From Inia geoffrensis (lineage: Eukaryota > Chordata > Mammalia > Artiodactyla > Iniidae), in the NCBI GenBank assembly GCA_036417435.1, contig CM070905.1, forward strand, positions 19,817,592 to 19,881,591: a stretch of DNA of 64,000 nt. The letters run 5' to 3'. Shown here piece by piece: positions 25,050 through 38,619 of the stretch (position 1 is the first letter of the stretch; every line of letters starts with the position of its first letter). A program made the position numbers and the translations under genes. The notes under the pieces were generated by a model, which saw nothing but the letters and a program-made list of their open reading frames with translations, searched no databases and was not told the origin of the DNA.

Positions 25050-25480
25050 CTATTTAGTCCATTCAGTCACTGAACAAATAGTTATGACACACCTACAACT
25101 TAGCAAGCATAGCTGTAAGTGGCTAGAGACACAGCTATGAATATAAACCAATCCCTCCCTCAGGAAGCTCACACCCTGGTCTAGTGGGGGAAGCAGGCAT
25201 ACAACACGTGGAGGCCGGGAGAGTGAGCGAGCAGCTATGGAAAAATGAAGGCAGGGTAGAGGGAAAGGAGACTCTTTTACACAAGAAGGCCAGGAATGGT
25301 TTCTCAGATCAAGATGCCATCTGAACAGAGCTTTCCAGAAAGCCAGGGGGAGGGGGAGGGATACGGCTGGCACTACCTGGGTAAACTGATCCCAGAGACA
25401 ACAGAAGACGCACAGGCCCTGAAGTAGGACGTGTTTGGCCTGTTCAAGGAACAAGGAATGGTCAAGAAGTCAATGTGGCT
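25050..25480. repeat. Ancient LINE 3'-end-like repeat
   Basis: The sequence follows a common old mammalian repeat theme: 'gaagctcacaccctggtctag', then 'aggccctgaagtaggacg' and 'tgttcaaggaacaaggaatgg'. I cannot assign the family with certainty. Confidence 0.4.
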
Positions 25481-26037
25481 TTAGAGAAGGGAGGACAGAT
25501 GACAATGATAGGAGACGAGGTCAGAGGAAGCCGGGAGCCACATCAGGACAGCTTTGCGGGCTTCTCCTCTAAAAGTGTTCTCTGAAGTCACCTGGGACTT
25601 AGCACCAAAGAAAAGAATGACAGCTGTCAACCAACAGTTAATGGTGAATAATGAGTAACAATATTTACTTTCAAGTTTCATTTCAATTCTACCCCAGTTT
25701 TTACCAAAAAAGATCTGAGATGGTTTGTATATACAAGAATGTTGACAATACAAATGAGAAAGAGGAACTAGTTAAAGACAAGCAGGACAACAATGCCATA
25801 TAAATGTAAAACACAGGTACACAGGTCACATGGACAAACATAGCATGTATGAAATGAGCCCCCAACTTAACTTCGGGGTTCCTAGTAGCCGATGCAAAAA
25901 GAGAACCCTCGCCAATTATATATAATTTCCATTCTCAAAAAGACAGATTCCAGTTGCTCTAAGCAAGCAAACTTTAAACTAGTACTAAATTCTAAAAAAA
26001 AAAAAAAAAAAAACTTTCACTTAAAACAAGAAGACAT

Positions 26038-26389
26038 GGACTTCCCTGGTGGCACATCAGTTAAGAATCCACCTGCCAATGCAGGGGACACAGGTTCGAG
26101 CCCTGGTCCAGGAAGATCCCACATGCCACGGAGCAACTAAGCCCATGCACCACAACTACTGAGTCTACGCGCTAGAGCCTGAGAGCCACAACTACTGAAG
26201 CCCTCACGCCACAACTATTGATGCCTGTGCGCCTAGAGCCTGCACTCCACAAGAAGCCACCACAGTGAGAAGCCCACACACCACAACGAAGAGTAGCCCC
26301 CACGTGCAGCAACTGGAGAAAGCCTGCGTGCAGCAACGAAGACCCAACACGGCCCAAAATAAATCAAAAAAATTTTTAAATAAAAATAA
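26038..26389 (+). mobile_element. Long CHR-type tRNA-derived SINE
   Basis: Forward long form, ggacttccctggtggcaca to a taaataaaaataa tail. The duplication aagaagacat lies immediately before the head and after the tail (about 26027-26036 and 26390-26397). Confidence 0.94.
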
Positions 26390-26897
26390 AAGAAGACATT
26401 GCACAATATAGTGACCAATGTCCTCAACAACCTTCTAAAAACAAAGTAATAAATTTTACATGGCCATTTCTTATAAGTCCCTTCAAGAAAGTAACATTAA
26501 AACACAACTCGGACCTAAGAGATTTTCAAAGACTCTGAATATAGTCCAAAGTATTAAGCTTTCCAGTGATTTTAATCTAAGTATAGAATTTAGGGAATTT
26601 AAAGGACTAAATGGAAATCATGTTTCATTAACTTCCTCCTCTGAGCAAGCCTTTTGATAGTTCAAGCTGACCAGACAGAAATTCTCTGCAGAGAGTCCAC
26701 AGTACAAGTATTCAGTATTGAAGGGCTAACAGAGGACTGTTAAACATTGTAAGACAGAAAAGCATGTAGTAAGACTGACAACCAGTTGTGAAAAATTAGC
26801 CTGACCAGGGCTCTTGCCTGAGCCTCAAGATTGCCAGACTGTCACTCTGGAAGCATTTTAGGGTATTTTAACAAATAAGAGTGCCCAGAGTACCATA

Positions 26898-27304
26898 TGT
26901 TATGGACTGAATTGTGACACACACACCACCTACCACCACAAAATTCATATGTTGAAGCCCTAATCCCCAACGTGACTGTATTTGGAGGCAGGGCCTAGAA
27001 GAGAGGTAATAAAGATTAAGTGAGGTCATACAGGCAGGGCGTTAATGCGATGGAATTGGTGTCCTTCTAAAAAGAGGAAGAGACACGAGAGCCCTCTCCC
27101 TCCCCACACACTCAAGAGGAAGGGCTATCTGAGGACACACAAGAAGGTGGCCATCTACCAGCCAAGAAGAGAGGCCTCACCAGACACCAACCCTGACGGT
27201 ACAAGACCGTGATCTTAGACTTCTAGCCTCCAAAACCGTGAGAAAATTTGTTAAGTCACCCAGTCTATGATATTTTGTTACGGCAGCCTGAGCAGACTAA
27301 TACA
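26898..27304 (+). mobile_element. MLT1-type MaLR LTR (ERVL-MaLR)
   Basis: About 407 bp matching the MaLR LTR layout: TGTTATGGACTGAATTGTGA start, 'aattcatatgttgaagcccta', 'gactgtatttggagg', 'gaggtcata', 'cttctagcctccaaaacc', 'acggcagcctgagcagact', ending AATACA. It is a solo LTR with no internal region. Confidence 0.88.
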
Positions 27305-29765
27305 CCACCCTATAAAACACAGGAGGTGTTATTCGGGTTGGGTAAAATCTCAAGGGAGATGTTATCAGTAATCCCCCCCCTTAACCACAGCAACACAGAT
27401 TCTTCCCCAAGAAGAGTTAGCTGCCTGATAGTCTCAGATAACTAATTAACCTGCTACAATATTTAACATAATACACCTGAATTTTGGTGACACCTGCAGA
27501 ATAAGCAGCATTAAGTCAGGCTTTCTGAAAACAGTTAATACGCTTAATTGTCTTCTAAGGGCATTCCTTGTTAGCATCCAGTGACCTCTCCTCCAGGAAT
27601 GATAAAGATTAAGCAATTAATGGAAATCACTTCAAGCAACTCAGAGAAGCTAACTACAAGTAAGGCTCCACATATCCAGAAATCACTTACCAGGAAGCTA
27701 CAGCTCTATAGATCAAAATCTAGAGTAAGAATCAAACCTCCTCAGTGATCCCCATTCTGGGCAGTACTCAAAGTGGGCCCCTAAGCAGATAAACTAGATG
27801 TCACTGAGCCCCTGCACTTTTTATTCATCAAGCACCTGAATCCCTCAATCAGTACCATCTTCTCTCTTTTCAGGACAATTCTTATGAATTTTTTAAATTG
27901 CATAATGGAAAAAGCAGAAGACAAGGACCCATCTTTACAACATATTCTAACATATTATTATAAGGCCCAAACTGAGTATTTTTAAACTCAACAAATATTC
28001 AAGGGTTAACTAGTTTCTGAACCTCACTCCAAGTAGGACAAAAATGAACAATTAACTTACTGATCTTTCTAGAACATAGTATTCCTTTTTGTTATTGATC
28101 CCAACACAAGAAAAAAAGAGTCTAGAGCTGACATGATTCTTGAAAACGTGAATTCTATTTTCTTTTCCAAACTGCTTTTAACTAGAAGATATTAGGTTAC
28201 ACTATTAGATCCACTTAGCCGTTATTTCCAGTGTGAGTCAGATTTTCTTTTCTTCGAAAATATGTAACAGCCATCCTAAGAAATACCTGACAGTAACAAT
28301 ATACCTATTATGTCAGGAGGGACACTAAATACAGTTCTGAGTAGTGTGAAAGTACAAACTGAAAAGGAGGAAAAGAGTTTACTATGACTATGAACCCTAA
28401 CCAAACAAGTTGAGAAGTGGTCTTCAAAGCCTATTAAATGAAGCAGACCCCTTTGTATAAGAAGAATAGTCTACAAAGGCTTCCAATGAACTATAAAAAC
28501 TCATAATTCTGAGTTTTGTAAAAAAAAAAAAACTACACATTAAATATGAGATGTGTATCACTATATAATCACATAAGATATGGCTTCACTCAAAGCATAA
28601 CCAAATCTACATTACACTTTTAAATCAGATTTTATTATATTCAATTAGACACTGCAATTGCTTGTTTCTGAGTTATATCTTATTAGATCCCACAAAATAC
28701 AAGATCATCCCATCCCAATTGATAGCGAATCCCAATCCAATTGATAGTGATTCATAATGACAAGTCCCTCTGAAAAAGTTTTCTGATGCATAGAAACAAC
28801 ATCCCCTAATTCACTACAAAGAGATTCACTTAATATCAAGTGACAGTAAACAATTTCTGCTTTAAAGTCAATTGAAAATTTCACTGGCATCTTCCTTCAG
28901 ACAGTGCTTAGGGCCAATTACTACACCTGACACATGCAGTTTTTCTATATTTCAATTAACTCGGTTATATAAAACACTTGTGGGGACCAAAAGTATAAAT
29001 CTTGTAGCCAACAGAGAAGGCCACTACCAAAATTAAGTAAAATCACCTCTACCAAAAGCATACAACAGTCTAGGGTTGACAAAGTCAACTTAAAATCTCC
29101 CCCACCCTTACTGAACCAAACTCTACCTCTCTTTCACTCCCATTTTAAGCCCCATGTCCTTAAAGCACTGTTTTCATTCAACTTATTTTTCACCTCCAGT
29201 GGAATGTTTGTTACTACAATGCACTACAGCATTCGATCATTTTAAAGGTGTATGCTATTTCCTAATGAGGAGTTTCTAGTGAGTTCCTCAGAAACAGTGT
29301 TTTATAAGATATTAATAGACATTATGTGGTAATAGGCTATTTTGGAAATTCTGGGTTACACAAATTGAAGGTTTCCTAACAACAGTCATTTTCAGGAGAC
29401 TTTAATATGTTAATGTACAAGGTACCTCTGGGCGGGAGGTTGTCTGGGTAGGAGCAGCGTGGAAAGAAGAGGAATATATTATGCAGCATTTCTGCAATTT
29501 ATTAACCTACTGAACCTTGTCATTCCCACCTCCTTCCCTCTCCCCAGCATACACATATATTATAACCATACATATACATGTGAAGTTTTTAGGGAAATTT
29601 TCAAACACAAAAATTAAGAGACTCATTGAATAAACCCAGCTTCAACAATTATCAACACATTCCCACCTTGTTTCATCTATACTCTCACTGACTCCAATCT
29701 TCTTATTTTGCAGCAAATCCCAGAAGTGATATCATTTTTAGTGGTATGTAATTCAGTATTTATCT
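27305..29765. other. Unassigned EXOC4 intron 1 sequence
   Basis: AT-rich DNA without recognised repeats or genes. A short imperfect repeat ccaattgatag(c/t)ga occurs at about 28711-28752. Confidence 0.45.
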
Positions 29766-29781
29766 GTTAAGAAGAGTACTT

Positions 29782-29986
29782 TTTTTTTTTTTTAATGCGG
29801 TACGCGGGCCTCTCACAGTTGTGGCCTCTCCCGTTGCGGAGCACAGGCTCCGGACGCGCAGGTTCAGCGGCCATGGCTCACGGGCCCAGCCGCTCCGCAG
29901 CTTGTGGGATCTTCCCAGACCAGGGCACGAACCCGTGTACCCTGCATCGGCAGGTGGACTCAACCACTGCGCCACCAGGGAAGCCC
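29782..29986 (-). mobile_element. Short CHR-type tRNA-derived SINE, near consensus
   Basis: A reverse short form with intact CpGs (gcggtacgcgggcc, ggacgcgcag). The duplication aagaagagtactttt lies at 29769-29783 and 29987 onward. Confidence 0.95.
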
Positions 29987-30104
29987 AAGAAGAGTACTTT
30001 TTAAAAAGAAAAATGGCCATACCATTATCTCAGCTAAAAACAAGCTAACAATGCTACTTGGTTTCTTGTATTTTCCCAAATTATGTCCTAAGGGCTACTC
30101 AAAC

Positions 30105-30220
30105 TAACATTTATTAGACTCACCTGAGACTCTTGTTAAAAAGCAGATTCAGGTTAGATGGTTCAGGTGGCGCCTAAGAGTCTGCATTTCTAACAAGCTC
30201 TCAACTGACATTTCGAGTAC
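30105..30220 (+). repeat. MER5A-like hAT-Charlie fragment
   Basis: The text 'tagactcacctgagactcttgttaaaaagcagattc' followed by 'aagagtctgcatttctaacaagctctc' has the internal layout of MER5A. The terminal repeats are not preserved, so the assignment is tentative. Confidence 0.55.
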
Positions 30221-30574
30221 AAAATAATGTCTCCCGTAATATTCAGCACAATAAGTCACCAAGTTTCCAACAGAAAAACACCTGAATTATGTGCCACGGT
30301 ATTTTTTGCAAAGGCTTTATAAAAACTTTTAAAAGAATAAATGAAAGTCAGAAAAGTTTCTAAGGATCTTGAAATACTTATTTTTCTTACAATGTCAAAT
30401 GATACACGAGAATTTTCCCTTATAACTTCCTGTTAAATGGTGAGTCTCAGTGTTTTTCAAGGTGAAAACCACAAAGGACTGGCTACCATAAAGACCAAGG
30501 CCATAACTCATTTCATAGCTTGAAAGCAGTTAACAAAAACGTATGGAGCAGCAGAGTATAAGACAATAGGGAAG

Positions 30575-30823
30575 GGCTTCCCTGGTGGCGCAGTGGTTAA
30601 GAATCCACCTGCCAATGCAGGAGACACCGGTTTGAGCCCTGGTCCAGGAAGATCCCACATGCCGCAGCGCAACTAAGCCCGTGCACCACAACTACTGAGC
30701 CTGTGCCCTAGAGCCTTAGGAGCCACAGCTACTAGAGCCCGTGCTCCGCAACAACAGAAGCCACCGCAATTAGAAGCCCGTGCACAGCAACGAAGACCCA
30801 ACGCAGCCATAAATAAATTTAAA
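30575..30823 (+). mobile_element. CHR-type SINE (first of a tandem pair)
   Basis: A forward copy of intermediate length, gggcttccctggtggcgcag to cataaataaattta. It lies between target-site copies at 30560-30574 and 30824-30835. An internal segment typical of the longest copies is missing before 'cccgtgcacagcaacgaag'. Confidence 0.93.
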
Positions 30824-30835
30824 AAGACAATAGGG

Positions 30836-31058
30836 GGCTTCCCTGGTGGCGCAGTGGTTCAGAGTTCGCCTGCCGATGCAGGGGACTTCAGGTTCGTGCC
30901 CTGGTCCGGGAGGATCCCACTCGCCTCGGAGCGGCTGGGCCCCGTAAGCCATGGCCGCTGGGCCTGCGCGTCTGGAGCCTGTGCTCCACAACGGGAGAGG
31001 CCACGGCAGTGAGAGGCCCGCGTACCGCAAAAAACAAACAAACAAACAACAACAACAA
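30836..31058 (+). mobile_element. Short CHR-type SINE (second of a tandem pair)
   Basis: A forward short form ends in aaaaaacaaacaaacaaacaacaacaac. It is flanked by the middle (30824-30835) and right (31059-31073) copies of the same target aagacaataggg. Confidence 0.94.
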
Positions 31059-31499
31059 AAGACAATAGGGAAGCAAAGCTCACCACTGCAAACTGCAAAA
31101 GGCCAGCACAGGTTGCAAGCGTCCCAATGCAAACAAAAACAAAACCACCAACAGAAAGAGTTTAAGTACTATGTCACCCAAAGAAAACCCATTTACCAGC
31201 CACACTAGACCTCAACAATACCATCATAGGCATTAAATAAACAAAAAGAACTATATTTTTTAAAATAAGTACATAAACAGATGCAAACTAGTTACTAGGC
31301 ATTTCTAAGAGTTCTGGAGGAAAAGTTCCTGAAAAAGTACTATACGAAATGAACTGTTTCATTAAATACTCTGTAAAATACTGCAAAATCAGAAAGACCA
31401 TCAGCACTGAGATACCTAGCTCACCTTCACGCCACAACTTCATTTAGCACATCTGGTTACCTTATTCTTCCTCTCTGAGCAAAGGCAACCCAAAATTTG

Positions 31500-33130
31500 A
31501 CCCATGACGATTAATCTTCTGAGATATTTTTTAAAACATGAAGCACTGATAGACTTCTACTGCTGGAACGGATTAAATAACAGGAAATAGATTTACCCTC
31601 CCATCTGAAACAACAAAGAGAACGGGTTTCAAAACCTTGGACATGAAAGCTGTTCGAATTTGCAGAGTAGAGTCCCAGAGAGGAGAGAGCTACCCAAAGC
31701 ACCCTGGTGATCTGTGGAGGAGCTCCCGCGAGTCTTCCCCTGCGCATGCGTGGTAGAAAACTACTCAAGGCCACAAAAAGAACCACCTGAAAGCACCGCG
31801 AGAACAATTATCTGAAATCACACACAGAGTGAAAAATCTCATCACTTACAGAGCACTGGGTGGAGTACTCAGAAAGATTCTGCCATAGTACTGAGACAAA
31901 ATGGCCCTCAACTAATGTTGCTCTGCTCCCAATTAGCAAAATTTAAAACAGGACCTTAAAGGGCCACACTGTTTCCAAGTAACAACCACATCCCAGAATA
32001 ATGCTCAAGAATATTTATAGGAAAACAAAGATATCCAATATCAGTACCCAACAAGGTAAAATTCACAACATCTAGCATCCAAAAAGTGGCAAGGCACACG
32101 GGGGCAGGGGGCGGGGAATTAATCAACCAAAACTAACCCCAAAATGACAACAGATGATAAAATTAGCAAAGAAGAACCTTTAAACAGTTATAACACCTGT
32201 ATTCCATATGTTCAAGAAGCGATAGGAAAGACTGAAGCTATTTTTTTAAATACCCACATCAAAATTCTTAGAGAGCAAAACCACAATCTAATAAAAATTA
32301 CATTACATGGAATTAACAGCAGATTAGGAATTGCAGAAAAGATTAGTGAACTTTAACACACGGCAACAGAAACTATACCAAAAAAAAAAAACCCACCAAG
32401 AAAAAAAATCAAAAAAATAAAAGGGGGCGGGGGGAGAACACCAGCATTCAGTGAGCTGTGGGACAACTTGAAGTGTCTTAAACTACTTAAAGGTAAATCT
32501 GACAAACAATGCGTGGACTTACTCATTGAAATCTACAAAAAAATTGCTGAGAGGAGTTAAGTGGAGAGAGATACCCTGTTCATAGATCGGAAAACTCATA
32601 CTGTTAAGACGTCAATTATCCCATATCAATCAGGACATTCAATGCAATCCCAACCAACATCCCAGCAGGTTTTATTCTAGAAATTGATTAGCTAATTCTA
32701 AAATTGATATGGAAATGCAAAGGACCTAGAATGGCCAAAAAAACTTTGAAAAAGTAGAACAGAGTTGGAAAGCTTACACTAACTGTCTCCAAGACTTATA
32801 AAAGCAGTAATCAAGACTGTGTAGAATTGTCATTAAGATAAACAGATGAATGGAACACACTAGAGAGTCAAGAAATATTGATAGCTCCACACTGGCCACC
32901 TGATTTTTGACAGAGGTGCCAAAGAAATTCAGTGAAAAAATAAGTCTTTTAAACAAATGGTGTTGGAACCACAGGCTATCCTTACAAAAAAACTGAACTG
33001 GAAAAAAATTGACAGGGATGCTGGAAGTGTTCTCTATCTTGACACGAATAATGGTTACACAGGCAAAAATTCATTAAGCCATATACTTAATATGTGTGCA
33101 CTTTACTATATGTATGTATACCTTAAAAAC
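31500..33130 (+). mobile_element. Old L1/HAL1-type LINE: 5' region, ORF1-like part and ORF2/3' end fragments
   Basis: The sequence near 31600-31800 resembles an old L1 5' region. At 32280-32356 the plus frame reads ITLHGINSRLGIAEKISEL, an L1 ORF1 coiled-coil signature. From 32540 it reads as ORF2 3' sequence ('ttcaatgcaatcccaacc', 'gacagaggtgccaaagaaattc'). It ends near 33125 in an L1 3' UTR-like 'ttactatatgtatgtatacc'. It may be a composite of more than one insertion and is heavily degraded. Confidence 0.65.
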
Positions 33131-34940
33131 GGAGACATTAAGTTATCGTGTTAAGTTTAGCACACAGAGTAAGATCCCATATTTATCTTTTAAAATATTT
33201 CTATCTATCCATCCAACATCTCATACAGAGAGATAGAGACACACAGAGAGATCTAAAATTAGGCTCACCTAATATCAATGATGGTAACTTATGGAGGATA
33301 AAGTTTGGAAAAATATTTTTTACTTTCATCTTCACATTTTTCTGCATTTCCATTGTTTGAATACTTTATAATGAGTATGTACTATTTTTATAATAATGCA
33401 ATGATTTTTAAAAGCTGAACAATGGTTAATTCTGGGTAAATATGAGTAACTTATATTTCCTTCTCTGTAATTTTCTACCACTTTAAAAATATTCATACAA
33501 AGATATTTATATTCTTTTGTTATGCTAAAAAAAGTGTTAACTTTGTTATAATTACAACCGTTAAGCCCTGTAGGTACCTGGACAGGATCCACACAAAAAC
33601 CTTAAAAACAAAAACAGTATTTTGGGAAACAGGATTTTTGGACAATGTTTCTCTTTGATGACTTTTTTTTAACAAGTCTATGTGATACGACTTTTATAAA
33701 GGAAAATGGGAAAAGTTACAATGACAAGTGTGCATAGAAAGAGAACAAAAAGCATAGAATGTTGGTTAAGATCTCACATATATCCAACAATGGAGAAAAG
33801 ATAATCTTTTCAACAAATGGTGTGAGAACTGGACAGTCACCAAAAAAAAATCAATCTAGACAGAGATCTTACAGCCTTCACTAAAATTAATTCAAAATGA
33901 GTATGAGACCTAAATATCAAACACCTAGAAGTTAGCATAGGATAAAATTGAGATGACCTTGGGTACAGCAATGACTTTTTAGCTACACACCACCCGTGAA
34001 AGAAACAAGTGATATGCTGGGTTTTACTAAGATTAAAAACTTCTGCTCTGGACAAGACAAATTCTCTGCCTAGAGAATTAGAAGAAAAGCCACAGACCAG
34101 GAAAAAATATTTTCAAATCACATATATCCACATACATGCAACAGCACTGTTTAAATAGTGGGGCAAACACTTCCCTCTTAATCATGCAGTAGAGGAGAGT
34201 TAAGAGAGACAATCATCAAAAATACTCGGTTTCTGGCAAGAGCACGGGAAAACAGGTACTCTAATACACCACTTGTGGGGATGTCAATTACCATCTTTCT
34301 GGAGGACATTTTGGCTCTGTCAAAACACAAAACGCACATATACTCTAAATCAGCTATTCTCTTGCCACTGCCATGGACTTACACCATGGACTTACACCAT
34401 GGATATACTGCCCAATGTACAAGAATGCTCATTGCAACATATTTTTAACAGAACAAAAAATAAAACCAAAAGTATTTGTTAAAAAGTTGGGGGGTATGGG
34501 CCACCAATTAAATAGACTATGGTGTATCCATGTGACAGAATACTACCTAGCCACTAAAAACAATGAATAAGATCAACATGTGCTGCTAGAAAAGATCTCC
34601 AAGATAAAGAAAAACAAATGAACAAAGGTTCAAAAGTGCATACAGTATGATCCCATTTGTTTAAAGCACATAGAATATATAATTTTTATGAATATTCCTT
34701 AAGTGTGTATAAACTCATAAACAATATTAGATATTAATACATTAAAGAATATATATTATTTTGTTTAAAGATTATACATTCATACATACTTAAATACAGT
34801 CTTATATTTCCCTCAGGACACTTAAAAGGGGTATGTTTCAGGAGGGAGACGAACAGGGGAAAAGTCTACTTTTTATTTTGTACCTCTTGAAATATCTGAA
34901 TTTTCTAAATATGCAACTAATTTTTAAAAATTATGCATAT
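33131..34940 (+). mobile_element. Second old L1 fragment set, ORF2 3' end and 3' UTR
   Basis: L1-like 'caacaaatggtgtgagaactgg', 'ttctgctctggacaagaca', 'tatggtgtatccatgtgacag' and 'agtatgatcccatttgttt' occur in order. Several internal pieces look rearranged. There is no intact frame. Confidence 0.6.
34371..34403. repeat. 13-bp tandem repeat, 2.5 copies
   Basis: CCATGGACTTACA occurs twice in a row, followed by a partial third copy (CCATGGA). It is a short local slippage product inside the old L1. Confidence 0.9.
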
Positions 34941-35364
34941 AATTTTAGAAAATCACATATATAATTTTTTAATGGCAACGAGGGTTATCTAGGCAAAGAG
35001 ACCATGGTCCCTTCGGTTTGCTTGTTTATAGTCTTTTTATCTTTAATAAATGTTTTACATTTTATGTCTGTCATATTTTACATGTTTCACATACACACAT
35101 AAGCATAGATATATTTAAATCTAGCTTCTTTAGCTGAGTCTCAAATTATCAAAGAATTACCATCTTAAGTCAGCTATACAAGGTTTCTTAGTTACAAAGA
35201 GAACATTCTGACAACTGGCATCAAACATTCTAGTCAACATAGCAAGGATATTTCTGACGGAAAATTATATCCTGGTTGCTATCTGGCAAACTTACTGAAA
35301 TCAACTTTCTAACCAGAGAAGCTGGGGCTCCTGGAAAGGAGGATGTGAACATTTGGGTGCCTTC

Positions 35365-35505
35365 TCTGTGCCAAGCTGTGAGGCATTTTTACATACTCGT
35401 ATTTAATTTTTCAAAAACCCAGAGCACATTGTATGATTATCCCATTTTACAAATAACAAACTAAGACACAGGGGTTTTTAAGTAATGAGTCCAAGGTCAC
35501 TTTAC
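35365..35505 (-). repeat. MIR SINE fragment
   Basis: Reverse MIR: 'ttatcccattttacaaataac', then 'aagtaatgagtccaaggtcac'. Confidence 0.75.
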
Positions 35506-35634
35506 ATGGATAATAGAGTAAGTCTCTACTACCTATACGGAGCCTCCCACTGAAGACTCTGACAACATTTATCTATAAGAAATGGCTTGGAAAAAACCTG
35601 ATCATATCACCCCAAATTAAAACTATATACCTCA

Positions 35635-35838
35635 GGGCTTCCCTGGTGGCGCAGTGGTTGAGAGTCCGCCTGCCGATGCAGGAGACGCGGGTTCGTGCCC
35701 CGGTCCGGGAAGATCCCACATGCCATGGAGCAGCTGGGCCCGTGAGCCGTGGCCGCTGAGCCTGCACATCCGGAGCCTGTGCTCCACAACGGGAGAGGCC
35801 ACAACAGTGAGAGGCCCGCGTAATGCAAAAAAAAAAAA
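35635..35838 (+). mobile_element. Short CHR-type tRNA-derived SINE, near consensus
   Basis: A complete forward short form with an A tail. The exact 15-bp duplication aaactatatacctca lies at 35620-35634 and 35839-35853. Confidence 0.96.
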
Positions 35839-35853
35839 AAACTATATACCTCA

Positions 35854-38385
35854 AAGCCTTTAAGAAATTTCAATGCTAAAAATTACACGAGGTTAGAAAC
35901 TTAGACATGGGTTCCCAAGGTATCAGTTCTGTGCACTTAGCCAGAAGAATGGGAATTCTTTTGCCCCTTACATCCATACATGCTTCCAGATGCCCCAGGG
36001 CTTCCAGAAAGTTTGTATGTGTTTAGTTTCCAAATATACCAACAGTAATTTTCAAACAGTACTGCATCACTAGCGTCAAGACTCCCCAGGGTACAAAGAG
36101 AGCTGGAAATCCTAAAAACCATTATGAGACAGGCTCAGATGGAGAGAGGAGTTAGTGCTGTAAAAACAACACTAATCCCCTAACGACTCCGAGGACTCTG
36201 CTCTAAACAGTGACCACATTCCCTTCCTGCCACAGTCTGTGGCAGAGACCTCAAAGCTGTTTGTTCAAAGTTCTGATCAAAACGTGGACTCCTTCAACAA
36301 AGTTTACTTTGAATTAAATACAGGGCTGACCAAAATACTCTGAGGAGGAAGGGGATTTAACAGGTGTCTACCATAAAGGATTTACCAAGTTTTTGAAATT
36401 CCAACTTCTGTGAAGACATAAAAGTTTATGACAATGTGAGCCTTTAACTGCCTTCAAACCTCCTTGACATCTGTGAGCAGAGTCTGTCCACAAAAGCTCC
36501 GCTCCAAGGTTTCAATGAGGTCTCCTCAAGTCACAGCCAAAGTTTGTCTTCCAAATTAAACCAGCTATTAAAGGCCAACTTATAAAGAGAAGACAGTCAC
36601 ATGTAATTAGGAAGTAAATCACCTAACAGTAAGTGGTAGACACATTTCCCAATTAAAAACCTGACAAGACCTCACAAAAATAAAATAACATCTCCAAAAT
36701 GCCATCTTGCTTGTTTCCTGTTTAGAAGGGCTGCCTGCCCCAACTTCACACCAAACAAAAGGTTGGGGCCCGGGGGTGAATCAGCAGAAAAGTAGGAAAA
36801 TGCTGTGTGGGTACCTGTGTGTGTCCCAATAGTACACCAGCAGGTAATTAGGACTCTGTCCACCCAATTAGTTCCATTTTAAAGGGGCAGGGGCAAGACT
36901 TAAAACCAAAAGCTGTGGTTAGCAGCAGCCTCCAAAAGACGCAGTCCCAAACACCACGCGTCCCCTCATCAAAGCACCGCATCACAACAGAACAACCTCT
37001 TCTGCAAAACCCCATAGTCCACCCTTTGAAACAGCTGACCCTCCTGAAATATTTTTATTCAGCATTTTATAAATGCTTAAAAATTTCATTTATGAGTCTC
37101 AAGGCACTTAAATAACCCATCCACCAAATGTAACACTTCCATTACAATTACACTATACTTCTTTAAATCATGTTGACTTTTAAATGCTTTAAAGTGGACC
37201 ATCCCTCTAACAGTCATCATTTAACTATTTGGTTTCATGGCTGCAAACAGTGATGAGATTTGGTTATTCCCCGTATATACTCCTACCCTGTCCTCAGGTC
37301 AAACCCTTATCCACCTATTGTCTTTTTTCCATTTAAAACATGCTTGTAACAATAAATGCTGTTTATTGCTAATAGGATGAATATGAAAATAGTGTTATGC
37401 TAATACATAATGTAGTATAGAAATGACACTTGTTACGTATCAGAACGGAATTGAAGGAGAATTTTTAACATTCACTATTCAAAAAGGAAAAACAACTGCT
37501 CGTTGATAGAAAAAGATAAAGCTAAACTATTCAAACTTTTCAAAGGACAGTGGACTCTATCACTAACAAGTAATTTATTTTGTGACAAAATGACAGGTCC
37601 AAGGAAACACGGAAGAGAACTGGCACGTACCAGATACATCTTCAGGGATGCTCAGATTTTATAAACATGAACCTAAAATGGTTTTCCTTTTTGAGGCTTG
37701 TTGCCAAAGCAACCAGGAAAGCTACAGTCTTTGAGAGAGAATTTGAAGTAGAGGTTAAGGATAAGAGGAGGTAATCATGAATACAATGTTGCAAGACGGG
37801 TAACACAAAGAATACAAATTGAACAGATAGACAAAGCAGCAACTTCAGAGTCAGAACAATTTACTAACAAGAGATACGCATCCTCCATTCTATTTATTTT
37901 CATTTTATTGAAATGGCTTTGAAAGGGTTCTCCACCCTTATAATTTATTTCACTTAAAGAAAAAAGAGCCTCTAAAAGGTCGACCACTCCTACTCCCACC
38001 ATATATAGTCTGGGAAAATGATATAGAGGATAACGTGAAATTTGTTTTGTTTTGTTTTTTAAAGACTAGATCGGGATAGGAAGGCAGAACAAAAATCAAA
38101 CACGGATGTGTGCTTTCAAACCCACAGCCCTTCTACCAGCTCACTACAGGCTCTTGTATTTGAGGCTGTGGCCATTCACAGGTGGTTGGAGGTGACCAAC
38201 GTGTGAGAACACAGTCTGCAACTCGTGACAGGAGTCTCCGGACTTCAAGGCCTGACATCCAGAAGCCCAGGGAACAAGATGCCTTCCACAGTGAGCGGTG
38301 CTGAAGGCAATCAGTCAGTAAATGTATGAATAAGTGAACACACCTGGCTTTCTCTACCAAGTCCCAAACAGTGTGCTTTTAGGGC
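35854..38385. other. Unassigned proximal EXOC4 intron 1 sequence
   Basis: The 2.5 kb next to the promoter has no transposon that I recognise, unlike the rest of the window. GC content rises from about 38100 toward exon 1. This may be a regulatory stretch, but no specific element is identified. Confidence 0.4.
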
Positions 38386-38619
38386 CCCGGGACCCTAATG
38401 CGAAGCTCCGGCCCTAAATTAGGAAAACACTGCGAGGCCGGGCTCCTCCCTCTAGCCCAACCCCAGAGAAAAAGGCAGAACTGCGGGGGCCCTTGGGAGG
38501 GGCTGAGGGGAGGCAAGGAGGGAAGGGAGGGGTCAGCAGGGTAGAACCCAGCTAACCCTTCTCCCTTCCAAAGCGGAGGTCGAGCCGCTGCCCCCGTCCC
38601 CTGACCCTGCCTCCCTCAC

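Noticed and set aside
31740..31751. NRF1-like site TGCGCATGCGTG in EXOC4 intron 1
   Set aside because: It lies in what looks like an old L1 5' region. A single palindromic motif without a CpG island is not enough to call an alternative promoter.
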